Below are positions 7,201-13,593 of a stretch of DNA of 32,500 bases, in pieces. Within the stretch, counting starts at the first letter, position 1. The number at the start of each line of letters is the position of its first letter. Under the pieces are notes generated by a model, which saw only the letters and a program-made list of their open reading frames with translations, ran no database searches and was not told the origin of the DNA. A program made the position numbers and the translations under genes. Origin of the DNA: Symbiodinium natans (lineage: Eukaryota; Sar; Dinophyceae; Suessiales; Symbiodiniaceae); NCBI GenBank assembly GCA_905221605.1, contig CAJNDS010002183.1, positions 455,001-487,500 of the forward strand, written 5' to 3'.

Positions 7201-9663
7201 ATCAGGGGCAGTTCTCTAATGAGGTTCCCTGTTTAGAATGCAGCAGCCTTATCATATATGTGGGTGTCAAAATTATGATCCCTTTTAGGGTACCCCAAAA
7301 ATTAGGTGCCGTATTATAGTAGGCATCCAAAACGGGACCATCTGTTTGACAACCACCCATATGGACCGCCACAAGGGCCCAGGGTAGAGAAGTGCCAATC
7401 ATACATCCCTGCCGTCATCTGGAAGTCTCCCGACGGCCTACCCCTAAACCCTAAACCCTAAACCCTAAACCCTAAACCCTAAACACAGAAAAGCAAGTCC
7501 TTGCGAGTAGCCCAGGCTTCGTCGTGAACGGCGCCCTGCGCATCGGAGATACCGGAGCCGAGATCAAGGTCTTTGTCATATTGGAGTAGCATCTTACATT
7601 CTTAAACCCTAAACCCTAAACCCTGAACCCTGAACCCTAAACCCTCAACCCTAAACCCTAAACCTTAAGGGCACTTAAACTAAATAAGGAATAGAAGCCT
7701 AAGTTTTTTTCATACTATCCCGACCTTGAACTAGAGGTCATCCGAGACATCGGCACAAGCCTTGCTCAGTGGCCCTACAAGCCCAGCTGGCGCAGCTGGT
7801 GGAAGAGGAAGCCCTGGAAACGCTATCCGGGCCCGTGGTGGCTTCCGAGGCGCCAAAAAGTGGCCAAAAACCCCTAAACCCTAAACCCTAAACAGTGCTA
7901 TTCGCTTCTATGAGGGTTCTAGCTTCGGTCTTCGTCCCTGCCGATCATCTTTCAAACGTTCGCATCAGTCTTCATATACCCACACCAGGTACCATGCTGG
8001 TCCTGGGAAGTGTCAGTATCTGTTGACAAGCGTATGTAAAGTAGGGGCATGGGTGCTCGAAGCGGTGCTGGTTCAGGTCCAATTAGCCATGTCTCACCGC
8101 ACCCTAAACCCTAAACCCTAAACCCTAAATCCTAAACCCTAAACCCTAAACCCTAAAATCTCAAGTCCCTGAGGAGAGGTGGCAAAGGAACTTCCGGCAC
8201 TCAAGACGGGCCCGACCCCAATGCCACCGTTGCCATCACCTTCGCCCCCCCTGCGTACACTGAGTCTTGGTAGCCCAGTGGCACCCTTTTCCTCCTTTTT
8301 TTGGGGGTTCAAGGTTCCCTTATAAAGTACCCAACCCAAAAAAAGGGTGCCCTTATGATAATAGCCCAGTGGTACCCTTTTCCTTTTTTTTTGGGGGGGG
8401 GTTCAAGGTTCCCTTATAAAGTAACCAACCCAAAAAAGGGTGCCCTTATGATAATATGGCTCCTGGGCTACTTAGGACCTCTCTGCTCTTTTCCCTTTTT
8501 GGGGGTTCAAGGTTCCCTTATAAAGTAACCAACCCCAAAAAAGGGGCCCTTATGATAATATGGTTACTGGGCTACTTAGGACCTCTCTGCTCTTTTCCCT
8601 TTTTTGGGGTTCAAGGTTCCCTTATAAAGTAACCAACCCCAAAAAAGGTGCCCTTATGATAATATGGTTACTGGGCTACTTAGGACCTCTCTGCTCTTTT
8701 CCCTTTTTGGGGGTTCAAGGTTCCCTTATAAAGTAACCAACCCCAAAAAAGGGGCCCTTATGATAATATGGTTACTGGGCTACTTAGGACCTCTCTGCTC
8801 TTTTCCCTTTTTGGGGGTTCAAGGTTCCCTTATAAAGTAACCAACCCCAAAAAAGGGGCCCTTATGATAATATGGTTACTGGGCTACTTAGGACTATAAA
8901 GTAACCAACCCCAAAAAGGGTGCCCTTGTGATAATATGGTTCCTGGGCTACTTAGGACCTCTCTGCTCGTTTCCCTTTTTGGGGGTTCAAGGTTCCCTTA
9001 TAAAGTAACCAACCCCAAAAAAGGTGCCCTTATGATAATATGGTTACTGGGCTACTTAGGACCTCTCTGCTCTTTTCCCTTTTTGGGGGTTCAAGGTTCC
9101 CTTATAAAGTAACCAACCCCAAAAAAGGGGCCCTTATGATAATATGGTTACTGGGCTACTTAGGACCTCTCTGCTCTTTTCCCTTTTTTGGGGTTCAAGG
9201 TTCCCTTATAAAGTAACCAACCCCAAAAAAGGTGCCCTTATGATAATATGGTTACTGGGCTACTTAGGACCTCTCTGCTCTTTTCCCTTTTTGGGGGTTC
9301 AAGGTTCCCTTATAAAGTAACCAACCCCAAAAAAGGGGCCCTTATGATAATATGGTTACTGGGCTACTTAGGACCTCTCTGCTCTTTTCCCTTTTTGGGG
9401 GTTCAAGGTTCCCTTATAAAGTAACCACCCCCAAAAAAGGGGCCCTTATGATAATATGGTTACTGGGCTACTTAGGACTATAAAGTAACCAACCCCAAAA
9501 AGGGTGCCCTTGTGATAATATGGTTTACTGGGCTACAAAGGACTTCCCCAAACCCTAAACCCTAAACCCTAAACCCTAAACCCTAAACCCTAATGATACT
9601 ATGGTTTACTGGGCTACTGAGGACTTCCCTGCTGGCAGTGTCGTAGTGCCTTTGGGAGCCTAG
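1044..9663 (+). CDS. Secreted LDLa-like / M43 metalloprotease gene (multi-exon model)
   Basis: Proposed gene span. It starts at ATG 1044 (signal peptide) and runs to TAG 9661-9663. Supported pieces, in order: signal-peptide exon 1044-1205; exon 1842-about 1918; exon 2072-2219; basic AQSK-repeat exon 2561-about 2979; cysteine-rich modules 3276-about 4080; M43 N-terminal exon 4630-about 4740; exons within 5390-5840; M43 catalytic exon 6264-6716; exon about 6788-6860; GATTLYV-type exon 7000-7164; exon 7489-7568; exons near 7731-7856 and 8158-8269; last exon 9618-9663. A secreted zinc protease with adhesive cysteine-rich modules is inferred. All introns carry telomere-type repeats or TIR elements. 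Grouping everything into one gene is inference; it could be two genes (cysteine-rich protein and protease). The frameshift near 3680 may mean the copy is broken or misassembled. Confidence 0.45.
1267..1792. mobile_element. Nested 526-bp TIR element with TA target duplication
   Basis: Terminal inverted repeats CAGTGACAGCGCTG (1267) and GTGCTGTCACTG (ending 1792) are flanked by TA on both sides (1265-1266, 1793-1794). Closing the gap restores the AAGTAACC-like core expected of the host GTAGCCC element. TA duplication and CAGTG ends are typical of Tc1/mariner-type non-autonomous elements. Internally it has three copies of GAGGGTACCCT plus GATTTCTTA (near 1306, 1372, 1671), a palindrome near 1516-1540, and a tRNA-like segment. 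No transposase is present. Confidence 0.7.
1406..1475 (-). ncRNA. tRNA-Arg-derived segment (SINE-like, not a functional tRNA)
   Basis: On the minus strand the sequence contains GCCTAATGGATAAGGC, a D-arm with an A-box-like pattern typical of tRNA-Arg. It is followed by TGGCCTTACTAA in place of the anticodon arm, then AGTTCGAATCCC, a good B box/T-arm. Spacing matches a tRNA. The 3' half of the anticodon stem no longer pairs and the acceptor stem is not convincing, so it is a degenerate tRNA relic or the head of a tRNA-derived SINE carried inside the nested element. Internal pol III promoter boxes may still be recognisable. Confidence 0.55.
1842..1932 (+). CDS. Exon of secreted protein, unrecognised domain
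   Basis: Reads QGYVIPEIPGTAMTAAECKS then IVHALAGVPN in frame with the signal exon once the TIR element is removed. Third positions are G/C-rich and the reading stays open to about 1980. A GC donor after CTCGCAG (about 1919) is possible, so the end is uncertain. I do not recognise a domain. The downstream intron carries CCCTGAACCCTAAA repeats at 1980-2030. Confidence 0.45.
2072..2219 (+). CDS. Exon of secreted protein, unrecognised domain
   Basis: Open frame AEEWKDIVSFMCSEADFLKR then LPAMSNGIYVLTHDKAMKLP, with G/C-rich third positions, bounded by an acceptor-like TTACAAG and a GTATAAG donor at 2220. The composition is that of an ordinary folded protein. No family was recognised. A stop follows directly in the intron frame, supporting the donor. 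Confidence 0.5.
2441..2560. mobile_element. GTAGCCC-family TIR element, 120 bp
   Basis: Runs from GTAGCCCAGTAG to CCTGGGCTAG with the family core GGTTCAAGGTCCCCTTATAA and AGGGTGCCCTTG. Its length is a multiple of three, so reading is open through it. With GT...AG ends it could be a spliced intron joining CAACTTG to CAAGGCAAAGCC in frame (giving A-R-Q-S). It is one of at least five copies in the window. Confidence 0.65.
2561..2979 (+). CDS. Basic exon with AQSK tandem repeats
   Basis: Reads CGSEVTFCAGGVKLQGACQN then AVKAADIGALKIYQTAGFLE, then a strongly basic stretch (KKVARAVLKPSLRSLRRSK...). From 2842 to 2896 a 12-nt unit repeats four to five times, giving AQSK-AQSK. Third positions are strongly G/C. 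The alternative frame (EQSAEQSAEQS) is also open but has poorer codon usage. The exon may end at GTAGGG (2980) or at an earlier GTGCGG (2943). The function is unknown; the basic low-complexity segment could be a linker in the secreted protein, or belong to a different gene. Confidence 0.45.
3276..4080 (+). CDS. LDLa/PRKCSH-like cysteine-rich modules
   Basis: About five copies of a 50-55-residue module of the form F-C-sG-C-I-x-VNDsyCDCpDCSDE-x-W-C-x-C-x-GCPExCG. The VNDxxCDCxDCSDE block matches the calcium-binding end of LDL-receptor class A modules, especially the form in glucosidase II beta (PRKCSH), here with DCSDE instead of DGSDE. The acidic residues needed for calcium are present. An extracellular or ER-lumen location fits the upstream signal peptide. 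The reading frame shifts near 3680 (see separate entry). After the last module a Pro/Thr stretch (APGTEPPPATTWRPVPS) leads into the intron. The modules probably form an adhesive or substrate-binding region in front of the metalloprotease. Confidence 0.65.
3659..3730 (+). pseudogene. Frameshifting deletion within the module array
   Basis: The module ending VNDSYCDCED runs directly into ACCTTCAACTGCTCGACTGG, the start of the next F-C-STGC segment, without the expected CSDE...GCPETCG stretch of about 30 residues. The frame changes from 3662-type codons to 3685-type codons, so uninterrupted translation would end at TAG 3719. The duplicated ACCTTCAACTGCTCGACTGG block suggests unequal recombination or a collapsed assembly. 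A tiny GTGAGGACAG is present at the joint but is far too short for an intron and does not fix the frame. Confidence 0.6.
4161..4617. repeat. CCCTAAA-type array upstream of M43 exon
   Basis: Degenerate from 4161, then nearly pure CCCTAAA from about 4405 to 4617. It ends 12 bp before the acceptor of exon 4630. C-rich strand on the coding strand. Confidence 0.95.
4630..4740 (+). CDS. Peptidase M43 N-terminal exon
   Basis: Reads RIGVDFYICDPGDGSLAAQV then PEGSLEEQIEVLNRALGL. The ending EEQIEVLNRA matches the region ahead of the M43 (pappalysin/cytophagalysin) catalytic core, where family members carry a QI-x-VLN-x-A pattern. The acceptor is GGGCAG at 4629. The donor is ambiguous within GGGCTTGGTTGAG, a segment that is duplicated at 4796-4818 on the far side of a telomere-type array. 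Over 450 bp of C-rich repeats precede the exon and over 400 bp of G-rich repeats follow it. Confidence 0.6.
4757..5170. repeat. TTTAGGG/TTTGGGG array downstream of M43 exon
   Basis: Starts with six pure TTTAGGG units, then about 370 bp of variant units dominated by TTTGGGG and GTGTAGGG. Opposite orientation to the array on the other side of the exon. Confidence 0.95.
5390..5840 (+). CDS. Probable exons of the M43 protease gene
   Basis: Three open stretches with coding-like third positions. About 5390-5502 reads SSCGPEMAYTPEFADGNFLF then YRRKT. About 5540-5646 reads FEVVRCEPYTVDPTTLISEV then PVWADDYRLSNE, with a GTACTA donor at 5647. About 5703-5840 reads VTLADPRCEDGPNAEFDDFS then ELLMEDGIVKTVVPGT. 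They sit between the two recognised M43 exons, so they probably encode the pre-catalytic part. No specific motif was recognised and the exact borders are uncertain. Confidence 0.4.
5845..5943. repeat. TTTAGGG array
   Basis: About 14 uninterrupted TTTAGGG units beginning a few bases after an open exon (to 5840). A further G-rich array lies at 6079-6161. Confidence 0.95.
6264..6716 (+). CDS. Peptidase M43 catalytic exon (pappalysin-type)
   Basis: Contains HEMGHYLGLFHTF at 6525-6563, the extended metzincin zinc motif HExxHxxGxxH with all three His ligands and the catalytic Glu. About 40 residues further comes NFMDYS, the Met-turn of the M43 family, preceded by CGSRDPVH. Upstream, IFGYAHFPDGRAFRHIWLDA fits the strand just ahead of the helix. 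The catalytic residues are intact, so an active zinc endopeptidase is expected, secreted given the signal peptide assigned to the gene. The exon may begin at 6329 after CTTCAG rather than at 6264. TAG follows at 6717 in the intron. The next exon (about 6788) continues the family pattern. Confidence 0.8.
6788..6860 (+). CDS. M43 exon after the Met-turn
   Basis: Reads DSCICSFTTQQSQRMWWALR. In M43 proteases the Met-turn NYMDYSDDxC is followed by FTxxQxxRM, and FTTQQSQRM here fits well. The junction with the previous exon (after YSDW) could not be settled: a 1-nt phase is needed and no canonical donor provides it. A hairpin MITE lies a few bases downstream (6872). Confidence 0.65.
6872..6982. mobile_element. 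111-bp near-perfect hairpin MITE
   Basis: CCCAGGGGGTCCATATGTAG on the left pairs with CTACAAATGGACCCTCTGGG on the right, and pairing continues inwards through TACTATTATGGA..TCCATAATAGTA and GGTACC to a short loop. The whole element is a long inverted repeat. A related, more degraded piece is at about 7265-7340. It lies in an intron of the protease gene. No coding capacity. Confidence 0.7.
7000..7164 (+). CDS. Exon with GATTLYVQNTQG module
   Basis: Reads LMNSELRTFQPDLTQEVGVP then PVSRGATTLYVQNTQGHL. The GATTLYVxNTxGF pattern is one I associate with beta-rich modules repeated in many secreted dinoflagellate proteins; that association is from general knowledge, not a search. A GC donor (GCTAAA) after GGCCACCTG at 7165 is likely. 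The first in-frame ATG is 7000 but the true start is probably an acceptor nearby (GATGCAG at about 7004). Belongs to the C-terminal half of the protease gene. Confidence 0.5.
7489..7568 (+). CDS. Exon continuing the beta-module region
   Basis: Reads QVLASSPGFVVNGALRIGDT then GAEIK, ending at GTCTTTG. The SSPGFxVGxxLRIGDxGAE pattern continues the previous GATTLYV module type. Acceptor ACACAG closes a CCCTAAA array at 7442-7484. A further CCCTAAA array begins 35 bp after the exon. Confidence 0.5.
7731..8269 (+). CDS. Late exons of the protease gene, uncertain
   Basis: Segment 7731-7856 has two overlapping coding-like frames: VIRDIGTSLAQWPYKPSWRS (Trp/Lys/Arg-rich) and CSVALQAQLAQLVEEEALET. Codon usage does not decide between them. 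Segment 8158-8269 reads LKSLRRGGKGTSGTQDGPDP then NATVAITFAPPAYTES and ends at the GT that starts a GTAGCCC element. Reading on would meet TAG at once, which supports removal of that element. CCCTAAA arrays lie before both segments (7603-7670, 7873-7893 and 8101-8157). Confidence 0.4.
8270..9617. repeat. 104-bp tandem array grown from a GTAGCCC-type element
   Basis: About eleven copies of a 104-bp unit carrying CTCTCTGCTCTTTTCCCTTT, GGGGGTTCAAGGTTCCCTTA, TAAAGTAACCAACCCC and ATGATAATATGGTTACTGGG. The outer ends are GTAGCCCAGTGG (8270) and ACTGGGCTAC (to 9617). Two shortened units (TTAGGACTATAAAG at about 8890 and 9474) are 584 bp apart and the order of unit variants repeats with them, so there is higher-order duplication. 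A CCCTAAA array splits the last unit at 9549-9592. Removing 8270-9617 joins the flanking exons in frame. Confidence 0.75.
9618..9663 (+). CDS. Terminal exon of the protease gene (candidate)
   Basis: After removal of the 8270-9617 repeat the frame continues C-EDFPAGSVVVPLGA and stops at TAG 9661-9663. The phase agrees with the exon ending at 8269. It is short, so support is only the frame match and third-position composition. A G-rich telomere-type array starts about 65 bp further on. Confidence 0.35.
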
Positions 9664-10493
9664 CATGGCTTGAGCTTTTCCGAAGCACAGCGCAGCTTCA
9701 TCCCACCTAGCTGCCTGCGTACCTCGTAGGGTTTAGGGTTTAGGGTTTAGGGGTTTAGGGGTGTAGGGGTTTAGGGGTTTAGGGGTTTAGGGTTTAGGGG
9801 TAGAGTCGGTAACCTTTAACCTTTTTGGGGTAATAGAATCCCCTCATAATCGTAAAGGTTAGCCTTTAGTTCCCCCAAGGGAAGCCTCTGCAGGGGTACA
9901 GGCAATTCGTACGATGGAGGTTTTTGTGTCCCGGAAAGTACCCCTGATAGAGATTGCCCTTCTAGGATTCCCAGAATCAGGTTGAAGCCAACGGCTGGCG
10001 TTGAACGCAGTAGGCTGCCAGAAGGATTGAGTTCCGAGAGCTTTTGTAGCATGTTGTATGGGTGACAGGTAGGATGCAGGCCTGGGGGAGACCTGCTGCG
10101 CCATTTTGACTGTGGGCCAGTATATGGCTGTTTAACAAATGGTCCCTGATGAGTTGTCGTGGGAATGATTGTCACAGTTCGACACGAGTTAACCCTTAGG
10201 GTAAAATTGTGGGACCAAATGCATTTTCCCGGCAGTTTTGTGCACTAACCTTTTAAAGCCCCAGAAATATGCAGGGCTAAGCGGCATGCTGTTTTGGGGA
10301 GTCGTGTTATGCGACAACGTATACTTTGCCATTTTGTCGCAGTGTCCATTGATCAATATTGTTTTATGCCTCTTGAACCCCAAGTTCAGTATGAGGATGC
10401 AATTTCTGCATAAGTTGCTCACGGCGTTGAATAGCTTCGCCGACATCCATCATTTTCTGCCCGGGGCAAATTGACATTACTTTGCGATTTCAG
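9664..10493. other. Intergenic spacer with repeats
   Basis: Holds a TTTAGGG/TTTAGGGG array (9727-9800) and a degraded repeat starting GGTAACCTTTAACC (9806) that recurs at 13116-13210. It also holds GGTCCC...GGGACC inverted ends at about 10140-10220. No exon was recognised in 9820-10490, though open frames exist. Gene 3 may start here. Confidence 0.5.
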
Positions 10494-10621
10494 TCCGGCT
10501 CAAACAAGCAGTTGCTTTTTTGCCTTTGGCGGTTCAGCTTACCCGGGCGTGCTTGGCGCTAGCTTCATTCAATGTCCAGGTCGCTTCTTCGATTCGAGCA
10601 GGAAAAGCACCCGCAAATCAT
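10494..10621 (+). CDS. Exon, helical segment
   Basis: Acceptor GCGATTTCAG is followed by RLKQAVAFLPLAVQLTRACL then ALASFNVQVASSIRAGKAPA, open to a GTGTGA donor at 10622. Leu/Ala-rich helical composition suits a TPR-type protein. A second frame (AFGGSAYPGVLGASFIQCPG) is also open; codon third positions do not decide strongly. Confidence 0.4.
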
Positions 10622-13110
10622 GTGTGACATTGCCGAGCTGTTGCCCTAAACCCTATAACCCTAATAGTTACTTCCGGAAATGATAGTCCCTGCTCTTGTT
10701 AAGAAAACCCCTAAACCCTAAACCCTAAACCCTAAACCCTAAACCCTCATGGTTACCCCAAGAAAGGATGCCATATCAAATGGCCCTGGGACTGGAAGAT
10801 TTCGAGGCAGTGGAGCTCGGCCGCGGCGAGTCTGCAGACTTGCACAATGGGCCGGGGCCCTACTGAGGGTTGCCCTAAACCCTAAACCCTAAGCCCTAAA
10901 CCCTAAACCCTAAACCCTAAACCCTAAACCCTAAACCCCTTAGGTTCCAAGTTAGGCATAACGAATTTCGGGTTTAGGGTTTTGGTGTTTGATCAACAAA
11001 ATTGGAGGCTTTAAAACGCCACCTTGTAGTGTCGAGGGCATTCTATTATGAGAGGCTTTCGAGGGGATACTAAGTAGACTTGCTAGGTCAAAAAAGAGGC
11101 TTCCACGTGTTCCAAGCCATTCTGGTGCTTTTAACAGACCATCCTGGTCCTCTCCAAGAAAGCAAACCACCAGACAAGGACCAAAACCCTAAACCCTGAG
11201 CCTTAAACGTTAAACCCTAAACCCTCAACCCTCAACCCTCAACCCTAAACCCTAAACCCTATCAAGATCTATCTTAGCCCAGGCTTGGCGCCATCTACTT
11301 TTCCCAGGGAAAGCTGCGAGAGGCATGCGCCGTTTGCAGCCCCTGGGGACTCCAGTTGCCTGCAAGAGATACTTCTCAGAGTTTAGGGTTTAGGGTTCAG
11401 GGTTTAGGGTTTAGGGTTTAGGGTTCAGGGTTTAGGGTTTAGGGTTTAGGGTTTAGGGTTTTGGGAGTACGAATAGGAAGCCGAACACGAGTGTAAGGAA
11501 TGTTTTGAGTGAACAGGTTTTTGGGGTCTCCGGGTAGGTGGTTGCCTAAGCTGTTTTGTTTTTGGATTTGGAGCCTCTTCTCTTTACAGCAAGAGGCTCC
11601 AGCAACCCAAGTAAGCCCGGAATCCGCAACGCCTGCTAGACCCTATGACAGCCTGACCCCCACAAAGCTGCCGAACCCTAAAGCCTAACCCCCACACCCT
11701 AATCTCTAAACCCTAAGCCCTAAACCCTAATTAAACCCCCAAGCCCTAAACCCTAAACCCCAAGCCCTAAAAACCCGAAACCCCTGGCCCTAAACCCTAA
11801 ACCCCAAGCCCTAAACCCTAAACCCCAAGCCCTATAAAACCTTTGAGACCCTGAAGGCGAAGTCTCATTTCAGGAAGGCCGTCGAGCGCCGACCCTGTCA
11901 GTGTTTTGAGTTAGGGTTTAGGGTTTAGGGTTCAGGGTTTGGGGTTCAGGGTTTAGGGTTCAGGGTTTAGGCTTTAAGTTTGGGGTTTCGAAGTTTGGGT
12001 GTAGGGTTTAGGGTTTAGAGGGTTTATAGGGTTAACGGGTTTACAGGGCTTATAGGGTTTATGCGGGTTATAGAGTTTATAAGCTTTATAGAATTTATAG
12101 GGTTTATAGGGGTTATAGGGTGTAAAGGGTTTACCGGATTTACAGGGTTTATGGGTTTAGGGCTTGGGGTTTCGGGCTACTCGCCGCGCAGAGCGGACAC
12201 GGCGCCCTGACACACGCAGGGGTGTCGCGCGGGGGGCGGGGGGGTGGGGGGGGGCGGCGGCAGATTTCGCGAAGACTCTCTGCTGAATTCTGTGGGCGAA
12301 AGATAGCAACAGCCATGACTGAGGTGTTGTGAAGGGCTGGGTGTAATTCTAGGTACCTAGCCAGGCCAGGTGGGAACTTTGATGACTTTGGGGTTTGTAG
12401 GGTCTAGGGCTCACGATCTGGGAGATTTTGGGAGCTTGACCTTTTGCCAGTGAGCCGAAGTGTTTGCATGCAGGACAAGAGGTTTGAGGCGCTTGTGCAT
12501 GGGTTTTTGTATTCGGTTCCGTTATTTCCCTTAGACAAGTTGTACACCAAACAGAGCAGGCCGCAATACAAGAGAGACTTGCAATGTTTTCCAAAGCTGA
12601 CCATACGCGATGGGGTGAGTTGGGGTCCAGAGCCCTAAACCCTAAACCCTAAACCCTAAACCCTAAACCCTAAACCCTAAACCCTTCAGGTTGAAACCTG
12701 GTTGGAGAGATGCACAGGACAACCTGGATGCCGCAGCGGCCCCAAAGCTCGCAGGATTTCAGCTCAGGGGTTGGGACGTGTTGGGGTGTTTCCCCGGTAT
12801 ACTAGCAGTCCTGAAGAAGGATTCTAGTACCCCCCCCCCCCCTTCTAATCCCTATTAAGGACAGTTAGTAAAATTATACTAGCAGTCCTTAAGAAGGATT
12901 CTGGTACCCCCCCATTATAATCCCTATTAAGGACTGTTAGTATAAGTGGGGAACATCCCAACTGTTATGGTTCGCTGGACGACGGTCGAGGATAGGAGCC
13001 GAATGTCCTACAAGGTCACAGCCGAGCTGAAGAGATCCGCGGGCAAGGAGCAGCCGCGGAACAAACGGCAGCAAACCGGACAAAGAGCGAGTGCCCCTTT
13101 GCCTTCGTAG
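10494..13110 (+). CDS. TPR-like gene (multi-exon model, C-terminus at 13110)
   Basis: Proposed exons: 10494-10621; about 10780-10863 (weak); 11283-about 11381; micro-exon 11590-11610; about 11851-11908; 12474-12614; 12690-12779; 12963-13110. TPR signatures are LGAIYFSQGKLREACA, ETLKAKSHFRKAVERRP and LKPGWRDAQDNLDAA, the last resembling TPR units of O-GlcNAc-transferase/TMTC-like proteins (xLKPxxxDAxxNL). The protein ends with a basic tail (KEQPRNKRQQTGQR...APLPS) and TAG at 13108. A role as protein-interaction scaffold is inferred. The 5' end was not found and could include unrecognised exons in 9700-10490. Confidence 0.45.
11283..11381 (+). CDS. TPR exon
   Basis: Reads LGAIYFSQGKLREACAVCSP, a good TPR helix A/B pattern (LG-x-IY-xx-QGK-xx-EA). 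Acceptor TTAGCCCAG at 11282; the donor is either a GC site (GCAAGA, about 11360) or the G-rich repeat itself starting at 11381. CCCTAAA repeats precede it, TTTAGGG repeats follow it immediately. Confidence 0.5.
11590..11610 (+). CDS. 21-bp micro-exon
   Basis: A strong acceptor (polypyrimidine CTTCTCTTTACAG) and a strong donor (GTAAGC) enclose CAAGAGGCTCCAGCAACCCA plus A, seven codons QEAPATQ. It keeps phase 0. It is supported by splice signals only. Confidence 0.4.
11851..11908 (+). CDS. TPR exon fragment
   Basis: Reads ETLKAKSHFRKAVERRPCQC. The pattern A-xx-HFRKAVExxP is the second helix of a TPR plus the Pro between units. Flanked on the left by degenerate CCCTAAA repeats (11670-11836) and on the right by degenerate TTTAGGG repeats (11911-12175). 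Confidence 0.45.
12474..12614 (+). CDS. 47-codon exon, unrecognised
   Basis: GCATGCAG acceptor and GTGAGT donor bracket exactly 47 open codons: DKRFEALVHGFLYSVPLFPL then DKLYTKQSRPQYKRDLQCFP then KLTIRDG. Good splice signals and no stops support it. No family was recognised. The intron to the next exon is 75 bp and mostly CCCTAAA repeats. Confidence 0.55.
12690..13110 (+). CDS. TPR exon plus C-terminal exon, split by a TIR element
   Basis: Exon 12690-12779 reads LKPGWRDAQDNLDAAAAPKL then AGFQLRGWD. Exon 12963-13110 reads VMVRWTTVEDRSRMSYKVTA then a basic tail and stops at TAG 13108. If the element 12780-12962 is removed, the frame runs through (GAC GT|T GTT ATG). The first part fits a TPR unit; the tail is rich in Lys/Arg/Gln. 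Confidence 0.5.
12780..12962. mobile_element. GTTGGGATGTTCCCC-family TIR element
   Basis: Ends GTTGGGGTGTTTCCCC (12780) and GGGGAACATCCCAAC (to 12962). The interior has two copies of TATACTAGCAGTCC..AAGAAGGATTCT..GTACCCCCC and the inverse CCCTATTAAGGACTGTTAGTA. Relatives are at 16028-16136 and 21303-21735. It lies exactly between two open frames and its removal restores the frame, so it is a candidate introner with GT...AC ends. Confidence 0.65.
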
Positions 13111-13593
13111 TAGAGTAGGTAACCTTTAACCTTTTTGGGGTAACAAAACCACCTTTTTGGGGTAACAAAACCACCTTATAATCCCAGAGGTTAACCTTGA
13201 GTTCCCCTAGGTACTGGACAACTAAGTTGCTTTGCCCGCTCAATTGGTCTTTGCCTGCTTGTCGTAGCTGCACTCGGCACCATCTTAAACGGAAGAAGTC
13301 GCTGCCCGCAGAGTCGAACACGTTGCGAAGCTACCTCAGGAACCCAAAGCCTAATTTCCTTCCTTTTGTCGGATCTGATTCTGAGGTGGTCCGCATATCA
13401 GGGTTCGTAGGTCGCCTGCGAAAGGCGATGTGGGCTTTGGACGCCGGGGTTCTCATCTACCAATTGCTTAAGAACTCCCCCCCCCCAAAAAAAAATGAAT
13501 GTTCTTCCTTATAAGGGTAATGTAGGGATTACTGTACCCTAAACTCCCTAAACCTTAAACCCTAAACCCTAAGCAAATGGTTCTCATGGTCAG
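13111..13593. other. Spacer or unrecognised exon region
   Basis: 13116-13210 carries the TAACCTTTAACCTTTTTGGGG repeat, with CTTTTTGGGGTAACAAAACC duplicated in tandem. 13235-13466 has two competing open frames: a hydrophobic one (SIGLCLLVVAALGTILNGRS) that could be a membrane helix, and one ending GRLRKAMWALDAGVLIYQ. From 13465 a CAATTGCTTAAGAAC element end begins. A first exon of the AAA gene could be here. CCCTAAA repeats follow at 13540-13572. Confidence 0.4.

Noticed and set aside
8270-9617. CRISPR array
   Set aside because: The repeats are 104 bp and contiguous with no unique spacers; the setting is eukaryotic.
9816-10175. Minus-strand open frame of 119 codons
   Set aside because: No family resemblance, overlaps a dispersed repeat, and all recognised genes are on the + strand.
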